Of a stretch of DNA of 64,000 nt, positions 47,407-57,777 are shown in pieces. The notes beneath the pieces were generated by a model. That model was given only the letters and a program-made list of their open reading frames with translations, searched no databases and was not told the origin of the DNA. The position numbers were made by a program, and so were the translations under genes. Origin of the DNA: Prinia subflava (lineage: Eukaryota; Chordata; Aves; Passeriformes; Cisticolidae); NCBI RefSeq assembly GCF_021018805.1, contig NC_086251.1:15543098-15607097 (forward strand), in the 5' to 3' direction. Position 1 is the first letter of the stretch; each line of letters begins with the position of its first letter.

Positions 47407-50400
47407 CTGTGCTTACCTATTAATTCTACTGGCTAGAGGGCAGCTGGAGTCTCTTGATATGCATGCAGGGCCACAAAGAATTGAGGTATATTTTAAGGGA
47501 TAGTCAGAAAAATCCTGAAGCTGGAGCTTAGTGGTACTTCACTGTTTCCAGTCCCTTGCTAATGCTGCAATGAAGTTTTTGAAATTATAGGAGTGTAGCT
47601 GTTGCTTGCACAGTTATGCAATGTATTGGAAGGCAAACCACTGTAAATGAGATTTTCCACATGCCCAAATTGTTCAGGTCTTTATTGTGTGATTTGTAAT
47701 CTAAAATATTAATATAACTGACTGCTAGAAATTTATTTTAGCTGCACAGTGGTATGAAACTGCACTTACTGATCACTTGAGATGTAAACTACAGTTCCCA
47801 TACTGGCTCAAGCTCACCCTGCTTGATCTGTGAATCGTGCTCCTGACCTCTGAGGTAACTCCAGTCATGGTTACACTTGGGACTAACACAGGAGATCATT
47901 CACAAATGTGGCAATTTACAAGGGTACCTTTTCCTCTGTTCTCCCTTAGCCACCAAACCAAGGAATTGTTTGGCAGACAGACCTGGATATTGCAGGAATC
48001 ACTTCAGAGAGACTCAGGAGGGAAACATCCCCTGTGTGTGTTAAGCACAGCTTAGTGGGAGACTCTGGCCCTTCCAGATGGTGGCTTATGCTCAACTGGA
48101 CCCATGCTGTATTTTCTTTACCATAATTCATGCTCTCCATGTTGTGGATGGAATTATTTAGGAGCCAGTTGTCTCTATGAACACTTACACTCAGTTCCTG
48201 TGCCCTGAGCTCAGCACACTTTGCTTCCTCAATTCCACGTGCGGCACTTTAGGGTAGTCACAGTTGTCCACAGAGAGCTTTGCAGCTGATTTCAGCTGAG
48301 CACAGATTTGCCTGGAGTATCCTGGGAAAATCAGGTTGAAGAGGGGTGGGATTTTGCATGAGAAGTGGAAAACGTGGAACATTCCTAACTTGTGTAGGTA
48401 CATACAATCCCTGCAAACTCGTGGATGCCTCACAGAGGTGAATGTAGACAGTAGGAACACAAAGTTGGTAACTTTGGGTAAGCCACAGCAGTGCAATCAT
48501 GTCAGCATAGGTCACTGGTGCTTACAATTCCTTAGTCTAGTGTTTCTGACAGAGCAGGTGAGGGAAAGTGGAGGTGCTGAAATTGAAATTATTTATTAAA
48601 CAATTTAGCAAAACTGCAGGTCCAGTTGTTTTTCATTGCTCACTTTGTTTAAGCTCAGCCAAGGGACAAAAGCCGTGCCTTTAGCTGGAGGGGAAATCAA
48701 AACTGCTTCAGCTTTCAGCTGGTACTGAGTCTGTGACAGTCATGTGAAACATCTTTCTCAGTGTCCAACTTCCCATCTCGCCTCAAGTGTTCCTTAGATA
48801 TTCTGACCTTGCAGAATGAAATTCCCACATAAGGCACACTTAAATGATCAAACAGAAATCCTGCAAGGCCTGTGAGTTTTATTTATTTACTGTAATTTGA
48901 TGCAATGGAGCCAAGGATTCCACTAAGCACTGGTATAGGTTGGATGGCTGAATTTCACCAGGTATTTTCCCCAGATGCTGCTGTCATGTCACCTGTCTAT
49001 TTGTACAGGCTTTTCAGTTTCTGCTAATTGTGGTACTGTCTCAGAGTTGTAAACACAGTTGCTTTATCTTTGTAACATTATTGAAATAGGAGGGATCATT
49101 GTGTTGGGGTTTTTTCCAGCTGGAAAGTTTCAGTTTAGGATTATTCAGCTTGCTGTAAAGCAGCATAACAGTTGAAGGGTAATCTTTCCTACCGCAAAGG
49201 TTGTTTGTCAGTAAGAATTGTTTCACTGACTTTACTGTGCTTTGGATGAGCTGTTAATTCACAACAAAAGTAAAAAGTTTTCAAAAAGAACTGCTTATAA
49301 TATAATGAAACCAAAATTGCTCACATTTAGTTGAGATATCTATGAATATTCCCATGAGAAAAAAGGAGTTTCTCAGTTGTAATGTCAAACCTAGCTTTTC
49401 CACAGTTTTTATACTACTTCAACAACTTTTCTTTAATTTCTTTTATTTCTGTGTCATCACAATTTGTAGCAATTATATGTAGAAAAGATAGGGGAGAAAT
49501 TACCTCTGACCAAGGGCATGTCACTGATTTTGTGAAGCATGACTTATGACCCAGCTCCTTTTGTCCTGCCTTCAAATTCCCATCTGATCTTGTCTTTCTC
49601 TCTCCTGCATGCAAAGAAGACGAAAGGGCAAGCTTTTGTCTTGTAAGCTGTCACTGCTCTTCCCATGCAGAGCACAGCTTGAGAATGACTTTATTTGAAT
49701 GTTTCTGATTTGGAATAATTGTGGCTGTTGTGCAGTAAGGATTGCTTGCGCTAAGTAAGGAGATATTCCTCTTGCTGTTGTCCTAGGCATGGCTGGCATG
49801 CTGATGGGCCCGCATCCCCCACATCCTGAGTTGATCACAGGCTACTTTTCTGTGAAATGATTTGGTTCCTCTTGGAAATGAAGCCACCAAAAAGACACTG
49901 GATCCACATAGCACTATTGTGAGGATTCTGCCTGCTCTCTTACAAAGCCTGGCAGAAGTGTTAGGGTATTGTGATGACTGTTAACAATCAGCAGTGAATC
50001 TCCAGAGCTCCACGGCTGAGATGAAAGTGAACAGAAACTTAACTGGGATAAAAAGTATGTTTTTGAGTACAGTACAGCCCCTTGTCAGTGGCAAGGTCGT
50101 CACTCACTCCTGAAAAGGACAGGTTTGATGAGAGAACTGAAAAGGGACAACAATTTCTCTCTGTGCGAGTGCTACAGCATGCTCTGGTGAAAGTTTTTGG
50201 CAGATTAACAGACTTCCCTCTTTATGGGAACCAGTATATAGGAAGCCTGCTTACTGCTTTCTTATTAGAATATTCCAGTGGGCTTTCTCTTTCTTTGAAA
50301 AGGCCACAAATTCCTTACTTTGCCATTGTACAAAGTCTCATCTGTGGCCAATATTGTTCACATGTTGCTGCGGAGAGCAGGGGCCAGATTCTGCTACCCT

Positions 50401-53400
50401 GCACAAGCATTGTCCCAGTGTCCTTGCAAGACTTGCTGTGATGACAAATGGTTTTTCTTCGTTTTCTGCCAGGCTGAGAAAGGCAGGGCAGTGGAAAGAC
50501 ATCATTAAATGCTCTTGATGTGTCTTAGCAATGTGAGACCCTGCTGTGTCTTGGGAATCTTTAAGGCTGATGGCCCAAATTGACTGAATCTTATGTATGC
50601 CACAAGGTACAATCAAAACCATTAACACAGATTAATGTAAAAATATGAAATCATATTACTTCAAGTCACTTAGCAAGTTAATCCTGGGGGAACTGTCATT
50701 ACTATCAGCAGCAGCTGGACCTATGATATGCTGTCCTGGGGCTGTAGATCCCATCTGTCCTGTGAGAAAGCAGGAACTTTAAACCCAGAAACAAAATGCT
50801 GGAGATCACCAGTTTCCTTGCCAGCAAACTGCTGTTTAGGATCAGTGATGGTGCATCCTCATATGCATAACAAGAGGCAAAATCTAAAGGGAGGAGCAAG
50901 CAGTCTGCCTTGTTGAAAACCAGCTGGGGAACTGTCAGAAGTCCAGATCAAGCACATCTGAAAATCTGTCCATGGCTCCTAGTTAAAACCATGTTAAGTT
51001 GTAGTAACATTTACTCTCTCTTCACAAAGCCTTTTGCAATCATCTCAGGGAGCTATGGTATTGGTCACACATTTGGTAAGTACATCACAATCTTTGGGAC
51101 AGAAGCACAGAAACTTCCCATGCCTAGACATTCTTACATGGGCAGTGTGTACCTGTGCTACTGCTTCTTTCTCATCCATTCTGGAGCCTGTCTTGGTGAC
51201 CACCATCCCTGTGGCCCTGTGTCCCCTTACAGGCCAGGTTCACAGATTCAGCATGTCCCCCCAGCCTGGGGGAGGGAGTGCCTGAAGGAAGCAAGTGGTT
51301 CAGGAGCCACTGCAGCAGCCTCCAAAGCTCTTCATCCAGCTGCTTTAACTAAGTGAAGGACCAGTTTGAAATGGTTTCAGACAAGTTCCATTGTATTTAT
51401 TGAGCTCCTAAAGACTGTGGTAGTGTCAGGGGAGATTATCCCTTCGTCAGCTTTGTGTGCTGTGGTTTGATGGTGTGCACAGCAGTATTGGCTGGAAATG
51501 GGCACTGGTGTCCTTGGTCATGGAGTCAGCTCTCCCAGAGAGTCAGAATCAGTGTCTGTCTGTGTGAATATCCTAGGTTTGAAGTCCTATGCTTGTTCAA
51601 CTCTATTTTTAGCATGATCCCGAGAGACTCCAAGGAGGAGCCAAGTGAGGGTGGTGAAGCAGTGGAAGTGCCTCTGTCTGTGTCAGTGCCAGTTCCCCAC
51701 AAGCAGCAGGTCTAGGCTCAGGTTTGCTGGGGTTGTTGGAAGCCTTTCTGAATTTAGCTGCAAGCAAATCTCCCCAAGCCAAGTGAGTTTAGTGGCCAAA
51801 ATTTCATTCTTTATTTAAGCACTAAGGCGTAATTTTCTATATAACAAGCAACTGTAAACTTGTTTTAATTAGTTAAGCAAAAAGCATTCTTTGTATCCTG
51901 ATGCTTTGCAGACACCTGAGCAGTATTTCCTGGAATCTTGGGAACATCTGTGCTTTTTCTGCCTCTCACACTGGCTAATGAGGACCAGTACACAGTGTTT
52001 CTCTCTGATCTCTCAGGCCGGAGGGAGTGAGATCTCTAATAAACAATTGGCCGATAGTTGTGTCTCAAGGACAGAGCATTCTTCCTGCTAATTGGGAGAA
52101 AGGGGCAGAATTCTTTTGACTGATTTCAGAGGACACACATCTCAAATCATGAAAGCATAATCTCCTGAAATACTGAAGGATTCTTGCTCAGAGATATTTA
52201 GACACTTGAAAATGGTTTTTTCATAGAGAAAGGCTTATAGCTTATCTCCCAAATGTCTAAAACTGCCCTTTGAAATGTGACAAAGACCCTGTGGGCAAAT
52301 CTCTGCTCAGACGTCACATCTGTGCAGTGGTCCCCACCATAAACGTCGTGTTGTTGCAGTTCCAAGCACAAAATACGAATCAGAGACTGCATTGCAGGCA
52401 GAGGAGGCAGGCTTAGCTTTCCATGAAAACAGAACCAGCAAATGTTGAATAGTTTTCAGGAGTCCAGGAGATGGGCTTTTCTTTCAGTGGATCCAAGTTG
52501 ACTTCTAAGCTAACAGTCAGATCAGGGCTCTCACTGGCCTTTGTGTGTCATCATAGAGTTTTCATTTCTCTATTTTTAAGTATCATGTGTAGTTTTTGTT
52601 TTAGTGAAAGAGTACTACAAGGGAATGTGAGAACAAGTAATACGTTCCACAATGACTGTGGTTCTGTTGCAAATTGCACCTTCTGCCCCTGATTTCTAAT
52701 TCTGCATCATCTGCAAGGAGTTTTGCTCAGCTGAGCAGGCTCCTTCTCTCCCATTTTTGTTCCTGCCCCCCTCTCCAAGGCGTAGTTGATGGCCTGTTTG
52801 CTGTGATCTGGTCATGCATTCCTGTGTTTTTCTCCGAGTCCTGTGAAAAGGAATGATCTGGCTGTCATTGAACATTTTCCCAGTCACACTAATGCACTTG
52901 GCTAGCATAGTTAGTGGCTGGAGTAGCCCAAGAGATTTCTGTGTCACTGACTGGAAAAAGAAAGTGGGTCTCTTGAGATGGAAGGTGCTGTAAAATTATT
53001 ACATCAGTTTGTGACATAAAGGAGACAAATTCTGAGAGCCCAGTGGGTTTGTTTCACATCATAGCAGTTAATTTATAAATGAGAAATATATTTGATACTT
53101 TTTTTCCTTAGTACAGCTCATTTTTGTGTCACTCATTAAATCAAGGTGGTTGAGGGCTGAGCTTTTCTTACAAAACTGTCGTGTCCGAGTGGGAGAGACA
53201 GTGCCTGACCCTGAAAGATCATAGTCTGAATGCATCAGACACATGAAAGGTTGAAAGGAAGAGAGGTACAGAGAGAGAAAGTAACTTCCCCAAGGTCACA
53301 TAAAAAGCAGCAGAGTCCAGACTGTACCATCATTCCTTCATCACTAACCCTGCCCAGGTTTTGTAAAATTTGCTGACAGAACCTTTCCACGTGGGGGTCC

Positions 53401-54146
53401 TCATTGTGAGCTGGGCTCTGGAGAGCTGCACTTTTAAGCATACCTTATTTTGGTAACAGTAATGCTGTCATTGTGCCTAATGGAAGTAAAGCATTCCTGC
53501 ATCCCATCAGCACAGTCATGAGACCAGTCTGTAATTTCTGAAAGTGAATTTAAACAGCACTGACACTATCAAACATGATTTGAGGTGACTGTGTATATTT
53601 TGTGCTTCACTTTGCAAGGCCAGGATGAAGGTGATTTCCTGTATTACCTGTAACACGATTAGGTCATTTCTTTCCCACCCATGTTTTTGGACATTTCAAT
53701 CAGTGCAACAGTCATTGCAAGTATCAAGTCTAGTTCTGAAAAATCTATAACAAATTCCCCTTAAGTTTTATTCTAGTAATTGAAATGCTTTCTGATCTGA
53801 ACAGAATTGGGCAGTTTTCAAAATTAGAAATAATTTTTTGGCTTTCTATTTTGCTTTATTGTTTTGTTGTCATTTTTGTTTATTTTTTTAACCAAGATTA
53901 ATGTCTGCATGGGAGAAATACAAAGAAAATTTGGTGGGGAATTTTCCAACCAGCCATGGGTATAAAAAGGAAGTTTGGACTGCACTGTAGATATGCATTT
54001 TGTGCACCTGCTTAATGTTCCACTGCTGAAGTCTACAATCAGCTCTTTCATGGATTCCTGAAAGTTATAAACAACACTTTATTGGAGCATAATTTGAACA
54101 TCTTCATGTTAACACATTCCTATTTTCTTCTCTGTCTTTTATTTAG

Positions 54147-54227
54147 ATCGAATATAAGCTTTGCAATGGATCTGACAAAGAGTGTGTGTCTCCCACAGCC
54201 AAATTTATGAAGAAGGAGACACTGAAG
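54147..54227 (+). CDS. OSBPL5: OSBPL5 coding exon 3: LCNGSDKECVSP segment
   Basis: Eighty-one bases, 27 codons, phase 0 at both ends (residues 71-97). The motif KLCNGSDKECVSPTAKFMKK is shared with mammalian ORP5 and distantly with ORP8 (KLYNGSEKDS...SKLTKK), which confirms the ORP5/ORP8 subfamily. The segment leads into the basic region before the PH domain and ends in a Lys-rich KKETLK. Because it is symmetric, skipping it would remove 27 residues without a frameshift. The acceptor is TCTGTCTTTTATTTAG and the donor AAG|GTATGT. The intron that follows is only 641 bases, the shortest in the window. Confidence 0.95.
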
Positions 54228-54868
54228 GTATGTGTGAAGCAGGCAAATCAGCTGACTTTCTGTTAAAAAACAGATGGTACCTTCCAAACAAACCATTGAA
54301 AACAAGCCAGAGGCATTTCTCAAGACCCAGAGAAGCCTCTGAATCTTCTAGGAGTCATTATAGGCCAAGGACATTTACAGGCTTAATACACAGGATTAGA
54401 TGATATACTGCAAGCAGAATGGATCAGTGTAATTATTTCACTGTGTTTGTATGTTCTGGAGCCATTAGGCATCTCGAGAGAATTCTAATCCCTCACTGCA
54501 CTTAGGACAACTTGCCTAGGCAGTCTGAGCAAATTGTAGCTTGAACACTTGTTTGTCTACCAAACCAAAAGTATACATGAATGAAATTAGATTTCGTTTC
54601 TTGGATTTGAGGGGTGAGGAAGACTGGTATCCAGCCTCTTTCTGTTCTGCCCAAAGAAAAGACAAACTAGGTTATGTTTAATGAAACTTCAGGAGCAAAG
54701 AAAATGCCTCTCGTTATGTTTTTATTCTTCTTTGGGCTCGTTTCTGGGGAACCTGTGCTGGGTCAAGTTCTTGCTGTGCTATACATAACTGTCCTTAATG
54801 CATTATGTTCTTTCCTCCCCAAAAGAGGCCATGATTACAGCTACTATATTTTCTCTGTTCTCAACCAG
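54228..54868 (+). other. OSBPL5: OSBPL5 intron between coding exons 3 and 4
   Basis: 641-base phase-0 intron (GTATGT...CAACCAG). It is open in the exon 4 frame from 54674, so upstream acceptor use would not immediately meet a stop. Nothing else seen. Confidence 0.93.
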
Positions 54869-54970
54869 GTACAAAAAAAAAATTACAGACAGGAGAAGAA
54901 AAGAGCTACCAAACAACTCTTCAGTGCTCTGAAGGATCCCAGTGTGGTGATCACAGAAGACTGGCTGAAG
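54869..54970 (+). CDS. OSBPL5: OSBPL5 coding exon 4: polybasic region and start of PH domain
   Basis: One hundred and two bases, 34 codons, phase 0 at both ends (residues 98-131). It encodes a strongly basic stretch (QKKNYRQEKKRATKQL) followed by DPSVVITEDWLK, the lead-in and first strand of the PH domain. In the ORP5/ORP8 family the basic stretch works with the PH domain to bind negatively charged phosphoinositides of the plasma membrane. The second to fifth codons contain an uninterrupted run of ten A (54873-54882), unusual inside coding sequence and prone to slippage. The acceptor is CTCTGTTCTCAACCAG and the donor AAG|GTATTT, which is weak at +5. Confidence 0.96.
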
Positions 54971-56554
54971 GTATTTGATACAGACCATTTGTTCTGAGGC
55001 TGTGGGAAAAAATAAGTGAGATCTGCAGTAGCTGATGTGTCTGAGATGTATGCACGATCACTTTTTTAAGTGAAAGAAGACTGAATAGCTTCAACTCAAG
55101 CCTCATTTAAATAACTGCTATAAAAGTGGAACTGTGGGTATTTACGTTCCACCTTAACTCAATTGGTCTATTCCATGTCCTTAAGCAGCACCCAGGACTC
55201 AAAAAGGGCACAGTACAAAGGGAAGTGATGATGTTTCTCTCTTTGTTCCTCTCTGAAAGACTCTGTTGGCCTCTTCCCATAAATGTGGTTTTGTACTAAA
55301 GAGGGAATAGACTGAGTAACAGCCTGAAAATGGGCACATACAGCTTGTTCTATCGACAATTGGATTTTCTGTTGTCACAGCACAGAATGAAACATATTGT
55401 ACCTGATGACAACTGCAATTTCTCTTTTTGCACAGACTCAGGTAGTGACAGTTTCTCATTGAAGTCCTGAAACTTCTGTGTGGCAAAGTAAATCTGGATT
55501 GACACTGAGAGATGAGCACTGGTTTTCTCCTCCTTTGGGGCCATTTAGTCTTCTCAAATAATAGTGAATGGGTTGAACCTTTTATATTATCAAAACCTAA
55601 TTTCCAAACACTGCCTAACGCATAGCTCTTAAGAAAAATGAAGTAACTTAAGGATCTCATTAAACAATGCAGTTGCATTTGGTTAGTGGTAAAAACCTCC
55701 AACGTTGTTCTGCAATTATTATTAGAGGTCAGAGAAGTGACATACTTGTGGTTTATTTGAGAGGTTAGATTGGCAGCAAAGTATTCCTGTTGTGTTTACT
55801 GTTAATGAAAAATAAATACTGAGACTTTATAAAACACAGAATACCTGTTGCATGTTTACTGTAGCTGGAAATTTCTGGTGAGCTGCAGATAAAAACAGAA
55901 CACAAAAAAGACTTGAGGTTTGGCCTATGCACACTGAAAGCAGGAAGACCTTAGGCAAAATCTAACCTTACTGAGGAACTTCTCCATTCAGAAGCTGTTA
56001 TCTCTAATATACTCTTATCAGATTTAATGTCTTCTATACAAGAGAGAGCTGCATTGAGCTCGACAGAGAAGTAAACCAGCTGGAGACAGTACTGTTAAAA
56101 ATGGGGTACTTGACAAAACCCATTAATAGCAATATTCTGCAGAACACTATTAAAATGACTTATAAGTCAAGTTAAACTAGCTATAACATTTTTATATGCA
56201 ATGTTCTAATTGGCATGTTCTCCATGACTATTAACAGATCATTCTCACATGGGCCAGCAGTGCTGATTGCCTAAAAATTAATCAAGCTGCTAACACTGAG
56301 CTAGTAATAAAAATAGGATGAATTTTAAGCCAGTAATAAAAATATGAAGACAAGATTCTGATAGCCACATCTCCAGATTCTGAGATTTTGCTATGAGGTC
56401 CCTAGGACTGTTCAGAGAACACCAAGTATTTTCCTTAGCAAGTGTATCATGGTGCAACCTTGGAATAAACATACTGGAAATACTACACAAATACTGAATA
56501 AATGCTGGGTTTATTCTAAGGAGCAATGTAGATGCACTTTTTTTGTTCTTCCAG
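54971..56554 (+). other. OSBPL5: OSBPL5 intron between coding exons 4 and 5
   Basis: 1584-base phase-0 intron (GTATTT...CTTCCAG). Contains the imperfect repeat AGTAATAAAAATA near 56302-56344. A 167-residue minus-strand frame (55199-55702) has no recognisable features. Confidence 0.93.
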
Positions 56555-56758
56555 ATTCGTGGGACTCTAAAGAGCTGGACCAGACTATGGTGTGTCCTGA
56601 AACCAGGAGTGCTGCTCATTTATAAGACGCCAAAGATCGGACAGTGGGTTGGAACAATCCTGCTCCATTCTTGTGAGCTGATCGAGAGACCCTCCAAAAA
56701 GGATGGCTTCTGCTTTAAACTCTTCCATCCTTTGGATCAATCCATCTGGGCTGTAAAG
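56555..56758 (+). CDS. OSBPL5: OSBPL5 coding exon 5: core of PH domain
   Basis: Two hundred and four bases, 68 codons, phase 0 at both ends (residues 132-199). It is the most conserved part in the window. It begins IRGTLKSWTRLWCVLKPGVL, has the GQWVGT turn and the ERPSKKDGFCFKLFHPLDQS segment, and ends IWAVK. Alternating strands with the LWCVLKPGVLLIYK pattern are typical of a PH domain beta-sheet. Lys and Arg in the first strand-loop-strand unit (LKSWTRLW) are positioned like phosphoinositide-binding residues of other PH domains; that is family inference. The acceptor is CTTTTTTTGTTCTTCCAG and the donor AAG|GTAACA. A perfect 11-bp hairpin lies 87 bases past the donor. Confidence 0.98.
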
Positions 56759-56845
56759 GTAACAATCCTGATGAGTCCAACAACCTCTTCTTGGTCACCA
56801 AAGTTTCTGGGCACTGGTATTGCCTAGCACCAATATTATTTAGTT

Positions 56846-56870
56846 ATTCAGTTGCTGTTAGCAACTGAAT
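56846..56870 (+). other. Perfect 11-bp hairpin (3-base loop) downstream of exon 5
   Basis: ATTCAGTTGCT, loop GTT, AGCAACTGAAT: an exact inverted repeat starting 87 bases after the exon 5 donor. It would form a 25-nt stem-loop in the pre-mRNA. It is too short for a microRNA precursor. It may be chance or a local splicing structure. Confidence 0.5.
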
Positions 56871-57763
56871 TGACTGCACAAAAAGATTAAAGATACCAAA
56901 GCTTGATCATTGAATCAGATCAAAGAGACATAGTCCTTGTGCTTAGTTCCATAGATGTATCATTCTCAGTGTACAGATGCCTGCATAGACTGAGGAAAAA
57001 GGAAATGTGTTAGTGCAGGAAAAGAAGTTCAATACCTAGAAGCTGCCTCAAGCCATGACCTACATGTTTAAAAGGAGTTGGGCATAGACACAGTTAACTA
57101 AAGTCCCCAAAACAAGGACACAGAAAGCACCTAGTGCTTCACACAATTCTGGGGAATGGTTGGCAAAGTGACAAAAAAAGCAGGTTTATAATTTGACTTC
57201 TTTTTTTCTAATGACCCTGGGATTTGGATTTGTTTGCAGTGGGTTTGGAACTCAGTGTTCCGCTCAAGCCTTGATTGTTGCACAAAAGTGGGACTTCAGA
57301 TAGCACTTATTGTCTCTTCTTTGAAATGGAAATAGCAGGATTTTCTCCACTTCATTTTGAGTTATTCTTGAGGCTGAGACAATCCCCTCCTGTACACACA
57401 GTGGTTCCTGCAGTGACCTCTGGATCTCCCTGTAGCAAAAATGATTAATAGTTTTTCACACTTCTTGAAATAACTCCCTGCAAATCTTAAAGAGCTGTCT
57501 TCCTTTTTCTTCTTTCCTTTAAGAAGAGGCAAAAAAAGAAAAAAAATCATGTAATGCCTATGAGCAAAGAGGAGGGTCCCAGTACCTCTTGAGAGGCACT
57601 GAGAGACACATCTTTTGGATACCCTGAAGACAAAATTTAAATGTTCTTGTATTTTTTTCCCTGTCAAAAACAGTGACAAAAACAGAGTTACTGCAGGCAT
57701 AAATTCTCTAGGAGACATCGCAAGTGTAAATAAGGCATTACGAGCTGATGCCTTGCTGCAAGG

Positions 57764-57777
57764 TGGCCAGCAGAGGG
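57764..57777 (+). promoter_or_regulatory. CTCF-like core motif in intron 5
   Basis: TGGCCAGCAGAGGG matches the 5' and central part of the CTCF consensus exactly, but the usual CGC that follows is AAT. Orientation is plus, opposite to the site at 22811, so the two point away from each other. Motif match only. Confidence 0.3.

Larger units (their letters stand above)
44091..54146 (+). other. OSBPL5: OSBPL5 intron between coding exons 2 and 3
   Basis: A 10056-base phase-0 intron (GTACTT...TTTTATTTAG), the longest fully contained. Holds the candidate cassette exon and the AT and CTTT microsatellites. Open frames up to about 148 residues (50910-51356) show no recognisable domain. Confidence 0.88.

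Noticed and set aside
50910..51356. 148-residue plus-strand frame inside OSBPL5 intron 2
   Set aside because: No recognised family, ordinary intronic composition, no conserved-looking motif; length is compatible with chance in 64 kb and six frames.
55199..55702. 167-residue minus-strand frame in OSBPL5 intron 4, the longest in the window
   Set aside because: Cys/Ser/Phe-rich translation typical of non-coding antisense; no domain, promoter or splice context.
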